A stretch of 64,000 nt of DNA from Synchiropus splendidus (Eukaryota; Chordata; Actinopteri; Syngnathiformes; Callionymidae). The stretch spans positions 21,953,001 to 22,017,000 of the forward strand of contig NC_071347.1 in the NCBI RefSeq assembly GCF_027744825.2. The letters are read 5' to 3'. The number at the start of each line of letters is the position of its first letter. The stretch's first letter is position 1. Below, piece by piece: positions 1-64,000 of this stretch. The position numbers and the translations under genes are program-made. The notes below the pieces were generated by a model, which saw only the letters and a list, made by a program, of their open reading frames with translations, searched no databases and was not told the origin of the DNA.

Positions 1-690
1 TCATTTTTGATTCTGTCGACCTGGTGATGAAACGTTGGTGTTGTGGAGCTGCAAAGTGAAGCCTGAACTTGGCAGTAACCAACATGGCCAGTGAGTGTTT
101 TGACTGAGTCGTCGGCACATGAGTGTTTTCTGACTCCAGGCTGAGGAAGCTCCACTTGTTTTTGCGTCTCACATCAGGTGTCTGAGTGAGGACAGTGTGA
201 CAGTGTAGCTGTGTGTGTTTTCCTCAAATGAAAACATGGGACGCAGCACATTCTCAGGACTGTCGAGTCAACAGCTGAAAGACTGGTTTGAGAAATGCTT
301 GGCTTTTCAAACTGCTGTGAAAGTCAGAGAGAAAAGAGGCGCTGCAGCCTCACTGGACTCCAACCCTGTTGAGAACCTGTGGACATGAAGGGACGCGGTG
401 CTCCTGTCAGAGCAGCGTCTGGGAGTCAGACGTGAGATGCTGGCTCTATAGATGGAAGCCTCTATTGATAACAAGGGAAGTTACACTTCACCTAATATTT
501 CCACTTTAGCTGATGAAAATGAGCTCATGAAATGGGACTTTTCCCCCCTACATACCTTTAAAATGCTAAACTTGCTGCTTCTTACCTTATTTTTTTTTAT
601 TTGTGCTGTACTTACATCTGTATTTGCGTGTAACTGTACTTAAAATACCGGTAATCTAATCTTGGACTTGCTTAGTCATTGACCTGGTGT
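1..690. other. upstream flank, possible 3' end of an unidentified neighbour gene
   Basis: No coding exon could be assigned. A 50-codon frame at 236-388 (+) ends with SLDSNPVENLWT, which recalls the SPDLNPIENLW block of Tc1/mariner transposases over about ten residues; the rest does not match. The tandem AATAAA hexamers just downstream suggest this may be a 3' untranslated region read on the + strand. Confidence 0.25.
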
Positions 691-704
691 CCACTAGAGG
701 GCGG
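691..704 (+). promoter_or_regulatory. CTCF-type motif
   Basis: CCACTAGAGGGCGG fits the vertebrate CTCF core CCASYAGRKGGCRS at all 14 positions, on the + strand. It lies 3.5 kb upstream of the PLEKHA7 start, a plausible place for an insulator between neighbouring genes. Occupancy is not shown by sequence. Confidence 0.45.
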
Positions 705-1470
705 CAAAGTCACACAATTGACTGCTCTGTGTCGTTGGACCTGTCAACAAAATAAACGAGAATAAACTCTCACCGTGAAGACAGTGAACGTTCGCTTTCC
801 CTCGTTATTAATGGGTTTTCACAAGTCGAATCATTGTAGGCTTTCTGGTGGATGTCTGAGCTAAACTTTCTAGGAGAATTTTAAGATTAAATAAAACGAA
901 AATCAATTTTAGATTATAGATATTCATCATCGAGTCAATTTTACATGTGAAAAGGTCAGTTTTGGAGAACAAATTCGAGGTCACTGAACACCAAGATCTA
1001 ATTTTTGCTGGCTGGACTGTCTAGACGCTGAGACACTTCCTTCATCTGCTTGTTTGTTCGGCGTGTTTACAGACGGGCGTGAGACAAACCTGATCTGCCG
1101 AGGCCTCACCTGAGCAGACGATCACAATCACTCTGGAATTCTCTGCTTGTGTGTTGACAGTCACGAGAGGCGAGCGCCGGCCTCATGAAAGGTCGCCACG
1201 CTCGGTTATATGGCCTGGAACACGCCGGCTCTCAACCCGTCTCACCAGATCAACCCGGCATTCCTCCACCGACTCTTCCCGGCAGGAAGTGGAAAGTCCA
1301 ACCTGTCTCTCCACAAACACCTGACTTTCTGCCCTCTGGCAGGTTTTTGTGGACGGAGGCCCCCAGTGTTTGCACTGGAGGGTTGTCGGGTCAAATCCTC
1401 CTCCTGAATCCTGTTTCAGTGTGTTTACTCTTCTCGTGCTCTTCGTTCCTGAAAGTTGTTCTGTCACGCG
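705..1470. other. intergenic, nothing recognised beyond the poly(A) hexamers
   Basis: From about 830 to 1000 the DNA is AT-rich and without clear structure. Around 1388-1398 there is a GGGTCAAATCC segment close to a tRNA B-box (GGTTCRANTCC), which may mark an old SINE. The open frames at 1183-1610 on both strands show no known domain. Confidence 0.4.
751..766 (+). promoter_or_regulatory. tandem polyadenylation hexamers
   Basis: Two AATAAA hexamers occur 10 bp apart (751 and 761) on the + strand. A GT/T-rich stretch follows at about 800-820. They may end an upstream gene transcribed in the same direction as PLEKHA7, but no matching coding exon is visible in the window. Confidence 0.3.
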
Positions 1471-1865
1471 AGTGTGTGTGTGTGGGCTTGTTTATACTGC
1501 CTCGTGGGGACCAATTCTCGACAACACACTATTCTTGTGGGGGCCTTATGTCTTTGTGGGGACCTTTGACTGGTCCAAACCACAATTTGAGAATGAAGAC
1601 TTCAAAATAACTGGGCCATGCGTTTTGGGGGTTAGGTTTAGGGTGAGAGGCTGGGTGAAGTATGTCGATGACAAACCTCACAATGTCCCCACAGGGATAG
1701 CAATACAAGTTCAAGTCTCAGTTTGAGGATGAAGACTTCCTAATAACTGTCCTGGTTCAGGTGAGCCATGTGTTTTGGATGGTTAGGTTTAGGGTGAGAG
1801 GCTGGGGAAAGGGTGGTGGCTTTGAGAGGTCCCCGCAAAATATCAACACAAATGTGTATGTGTGT
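1471..1865 (+). repeat. GTGGGGACC-type teleost dispersed repeat, two degenerate copies
   Basis: It begins in a GT run (1472-1484) and carries repeated GTGGGGACC and GTCCCCAC blocks, a pattern very common in teleost genomes. Two diverged copies lie about 136 bp apart: TTGAGAATGAAGACTTC near 1587 and TTGAGGATGAAGACTTC near 1724. Each is followed by GGTTAGGTTTAGGGTGAGAG. Confidence 0.7.
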
Positions 1866-3261
1866 GCAGACTGAAGATGAAGATTTAAGAGTTTTGTTTT
1901 ATAAATTAAAGTCCCCTTTTCCACATATAGGGATCACTACAGCCAATAAAGGGCCTGATAACCAATGAGACACATGCTCAAAATTTTTTCTTCAGTGTGT
2001 ATGAAAGCCTCCAGAATTTGGTGACACATTTGTGTGTGTGTGTTTACTAATGTGGTCACCAAAGTGTGTGTGATCCCTGCAGCATCTCTCCTTCACTCTG
2101 GGATCAATAGATGGGCCAATCACGACGTATCTCTGTGTCACATGACCTCTGATTCATATTCTCCCTCAAACTCTCCGAACTGCAAGGGGTGAAAAAAAAA
2201 AACGTCCAGTGGGATCCTGGAGTCAGAAAGCGACCTTCAACTGCCCTTCACAAACTTGCACGCTCAGCAGTTCCCCCGCTCGCGGCGGAAACAACAGATG
2301 CTCATTTAAGTTAGTGAGTCGCTGAGGGAGGCGCTGAGTCAGCAGTTTGAGGGATTGATTAGTGGAACATTCAAAAATGAAAACGCTTAAGCTGGAGCGG
2401 AAACTGTGGACACTTTTATTTTTAATTATTAAAACGCTGAAAAACCTAAAATACAGTTTAACCCCCAAAAACAGTGAATATTGGAAAGTATGTGGAAAAA
2501 ATATGCAGAAAATTATGCAGATGAGTTACAATAAAAATGAAGAGAAAATACATGTAAACGTAAAAAAATAAATATAAAATATATTTACTACTTACTACTT
2601 GCACTACTCCATTATTATTGCACAATTGTCTCTTGTCTTGAAATGCGCCTTATAATAACAACAACAACAACAGCAGTAATAATGAGGCGGGCTGTGCAGT
2701 TCACCTAATGGGAGGGCGTCACTTGTTGGAGGCACTGACACCTGGAGGATACACTGTGGTTGTAATGTTCCAGCAGCTGTCCGGATATCTAACCTCACCG
2801 TTGCATGTCAGTTGTGATGCAACCAGGTGTATTTACCTGCCACCAACATGTGCTTGTCGTCAACAGGCTTCTGAGTCACTTGTCAGGAATTCGGAGCTGA
2901 GGTTAATTCCACTTTTCTTTTTTTCCCCAAAGTGGCTCCGTGCTCTGGGAGACGTGTGGCGGCGTGCTTGTGACAACATCCCGACAGTTTCCACTCCCGC
3001 CTGGCTGTTTTCCCCTCCACACCGGGAACACAGTCGGCAGGAATTCCTTCGAGTGAAAACAGCAGGTTTGTTTGTGGCCTCGGTGATGGACCCGAGCGGT
3101 CAGCACCTGGAGGGTGTGTCAGTTATTAACGCATGTATGTTGAGAACTAGCGAACCCACACAGGTGGTACATGAGTCCTCTCACAGCAAAGTTCTTCAGA
3201 AGCATTGCAGCAGACGGAGAAAACAAAACACACAGCAGATCACAAGGCAGGTGTCTCAACA
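1866..3261. other. intergenic sequence without a gene
   Basis: It holds a GT run near 2032-2042, an A-run at 2193-2203, a Maf-type palindrome at 2333-2344, and an ACA/AGC triplet tract at about 2654-2676. The 215-codon frame at 2708-3355 (+) runs into the tRNA-headed repeat and shows no domain, so it is taken as chance. Confidence 0.4.
2333..2344. promoter_or_regulatory. Maf recognition element-like palindrome
   Basis: GCTGAGTCAGCA matches 12 of 13 positions of the large-Maf/NF-E2 element TGCTGAGTCAGCA. It is about 1.9 kb upstream of the PLEKHA7 start codon. Confidence 0.3.
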
Positions 3262-3455
3262 GTGGCCAGTGATGCTGCCTCGCAAGTTGTGGGTTCGAGT
3301 CCAGCCTGGGCTCATTCCCTCCTCCCATCATCCCGAAACATACTCAGTTAATTGATGACTCTAAAGCGGTGAGCCGTCCAGGGTGTCCCCTGCCTCTTGC
3401 CCCTAGTAGCTGGGACAGGAAGGAAGTAGGAATGAACAGTAGAAGATGAGTGAAT
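3262..3455 (+). repeat. tRNA-headed teleost dispersed repeat
   Basis: GATGCTGCCTCGCAAG is followed by GGGTTCGAGTCC, an exact B-box, then by CAGTTAATTGATGACTCTAA and GTCCAGGGTGTCCCCTGCCTC. These are the successive blocks of an abundant teleost repeat. The middle (the usual TTCTCCCCGTG...TTTCCTCCCACAG section) is deleted. Confidence 0.7.
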
Positions 3456-4080
3456 GGGCAAATGTGTGGCCTGGGGGCCAACAGTGGCCCTTCGCCTGCA
3501 TTTTCTAGCCCAGCACTTGTCTGAACTGTAAAACTGACCACTTAGGAACTTATTTTACAATTACGAACACTTGTTCCGTGACTTAACTTTAGCTCTTTTC
3601 CATTTACGATTTGTTGAATTTCAGTGTGTCTTTTGTTCAAGCTACTAGTTAACTTCGACTTTGAAGTATGTTTCTCAGTTGTTCTTCAATAATAACATTC
3701 TTTTAAAAAATATAACAATAAAACAACTTAATACTTCATTAGAGAATAAAAATACATAGTTAATGTGTGTCATATTTTTATTTTAACCATTAATTGTAAT
3801 AGTTGACATTTTTAGATGTGGAGGATTTTTTTGACAACGCAAACTTTGTTGAAAGTTTGATCGTTTATATTCTATCTTCGAATCTTTCAACTAAAAACGT
3901 GTGACGCTTTTAGTTTTACAAAAGAATCACACGTCCGTCTGTTGGCAAGACGATGTGGCTCCATGGTAACTGCCGCCCCAGAGACAAGCTCGTGTTTTAT
4001 ATTGAAGTGATTCAAAATGGAGTTACTGACTGATCTCTGTCAGGATTTAAATGTTGCATTCATGGTAATGCTGATAAAAA
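3456..4080. other. AT-rich intergenic DNA upstream of PLEKHA7
   Basis: Positions 3540-3900 are strongly AT-rich with TTAAAAAATATAAC and similar runs. Nothing gene-like is visible. A TTTTATATTG at about 3994-4003 is the nearest TATA-like string, about 200 bp before the start codon, and is not convincing as a core promoter. Confidence 0.4.
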
Positions 4081-4207
4081 AATGCGTTGTGCGGGTGAGA
4101 GTTGATATTTCCGTGCGTCCCTGAAGGCAGCAGCAGCAACAGCAGCAGGATCTCTCCGGGAGCTCCATGGAGAGGGAGGGAGGTGGACGAGGACTTCACA
4201 CCGGATC
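4081..4207 (+). promoter_or_regulatory. plekha7: PLEKHA7 5' leader / proximal promoter
   Basis: The sequence just before the start codon turns from AT-rich to GC-rich. It holds an imperfect CAG/CAA run at about 4127-4149 and a purine-rich GAGGGAGGGAGG stretch at 4172-4183. No convincing TATA box is placed close to a likely start. Transcription probably begins here in CpG-rich DNA with dispersed starts, but the exact cap site cannot be read. An upstream ATG at 4167 is listed separately. Confidence 0.55.
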
Positions 4208-63388
<59,181 letters not shown>

Positions 63389-63577
63389 GTGAGTCCTTTT
63401 TGTTTTGAAGTGAACCTGCTGAAAAATTAAACATGTTTCACGTCAGAAAGTTTTACTGCTGATGTTGAGTAATTTAATAGAAACTCTGATGATCTGCAGC
63501 TCAATTTATCAACTACGCCTGTGTTGTATTATTCAGTGTTTCATGCATTCTTCATTGCACCTGTCCACCCTTGACTG

Positions 63578-63600
63578 GGATAGATAGGTAGGTAGGTAGA
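63578..63600 (+). repeat. GATA/GGTA short tandem
   Basis: GGATAGATAGGTAGGTAGGTAG, about five 4-bp units. Confidence 0.85.
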
Positions 63601-63983
63601 CTCTGACTCTGAACATTTCATGACTAATGTCCCTTTCATTTTTGTCTCACTCTACTTGGTTTTACTAAGCTATTAGGCCTCTCCTTTTGGGGGTTTGGGC
63701 TGAGTTGGGTGCCCACTTTCCACAGCCAGCGATGCAGGCTCCTTATTGGCTGGTGGAGTGAAGAGGACTGGTCTTTTCCACCATTTTAAAATTGTGTTAT
63801 AGCAAATGTTTGAATCACTTTTATGAGTGACTTCAAGTCAAAGAGCTATGGCCCTCTGTGAATCATCTCTTGATAGTTCTCCATTGTTTGTGTGGCTTCC
63901 ATCACTGGAGATTGTTCCTGGGCCAAGATGGTTCTCGTTGAAATGGAAAACCAAAAATGATCAATGGAAATACTGAAAACACC

Positions 63984-64000
63984 TGACTGGGATTCGAACC
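63984..64000 (-). repeat. tRNA-like T-arm at the window edge
   Basis: The last bases read GGGATTCGAACC, the reverse complement of the B-box GGTTCGAATCCC. It is probably another tRNA-headed repeat on the minus strand. A true tRNA gene is less likely because the would-be acceptor 3' side (TCAGGTG) fits no usual tRNA, but the window ends too soon to decide. Confidence 0.4.

Larger units (their letters stand above)
63389..64000 (+). other. plekha7: PLEKHA7 intron 4, 5' part
   Basis: The intron starts with the donor GTGAGTCC after exon 4 and runs out of the window. It holds a short GATA/GGTA tandem at about 63578-63600 and, at the very edge, a tRNA-like T-arm on the minus strand. No further exon is visible; the next coding exon should lie to the right. 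Confidence 0.85.

Noticed and set aside
1..750. RPS13 or another known neighbour as the upstream gene
   Set aside because: No coding exon matching RPS13 was found; synteny alone is not evidence.
2708..3355. 215-codon + frame upstream of PLEKHA7
   Set aside because: It runs into the tRNA-headed repeat, changes composition midway and shows no domain or codon pattern.
63984..64000. Possible tRNA gene on the minus strand
   Set aside because: Only the T-arm is inside the window and the would-be acceptor strand is not typical; a tRNA-headed repeat is the simpler reading.

Overview
The window is vertebrate nuclear DNA and most likely comes from a ray-finned (teleost) fish. Three things point there: two introns of only 105 and 113 bp, long CA/GT dinucleotide arrays, and dispersed repeats of the kind common in teleost genomes. 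The species cannot be named from the sequence.

Only one gene is firmly supported: the 5' end of PLEKHA7 on the + strand. Four coding exons (4208-4290, 4396-4472, 4586-4643, 63305-63388) splice in frame into 100 codons plus two bases. They encode the N-terminal tandem WW domains of this adherens-junction protein. The first three exons lie within 436 bp of a GC-rich, CpG-dense promoter region. A 58.7-kb intron then splits the second WW domain. The pleckstrin-homology domain and the rest of the protein lie beyond the right edge.

Positions 1-4080 are intergenic: a possible 3' end of an unidentified upstream gene (tandem polyadenylation hexamers at 751 and 761), a degenerate teleost repeat, a tRNA-headed repeat and AT-rich sequence. 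Positions 4081-4782 are the promoter, leader, exons 1-3 and a CpG-rich tail. Positions 4783-63304 are intronic. They hold LINE 3'-end fragments in both orientations, tRNA-headed repeats, hAT-like DNA transposon remnants, a six-copy 32-bp minisatellite, microsatellites (one of 158 bp), a long pyrimidine-rich tract, and many high-complexity stretches rich in homeodomain-type cores that look like conserved non-coding elements. That last label rests on sequence texture alone, because no alignment could be run.

The most interesting candidate is a possible alternative first exon at about 35178-35248, inside the large intron. It has a good start context, an upstream in-frame stop, a 23-codon open frame and a donor in phase 2, the phase needed to join exon 4. 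If real, it would give a PLEKHA7 form without WW1 and most of WW2. Most of the other open reading frames look like chance frames over intronic DNA, repeats or possible regulatory elements.
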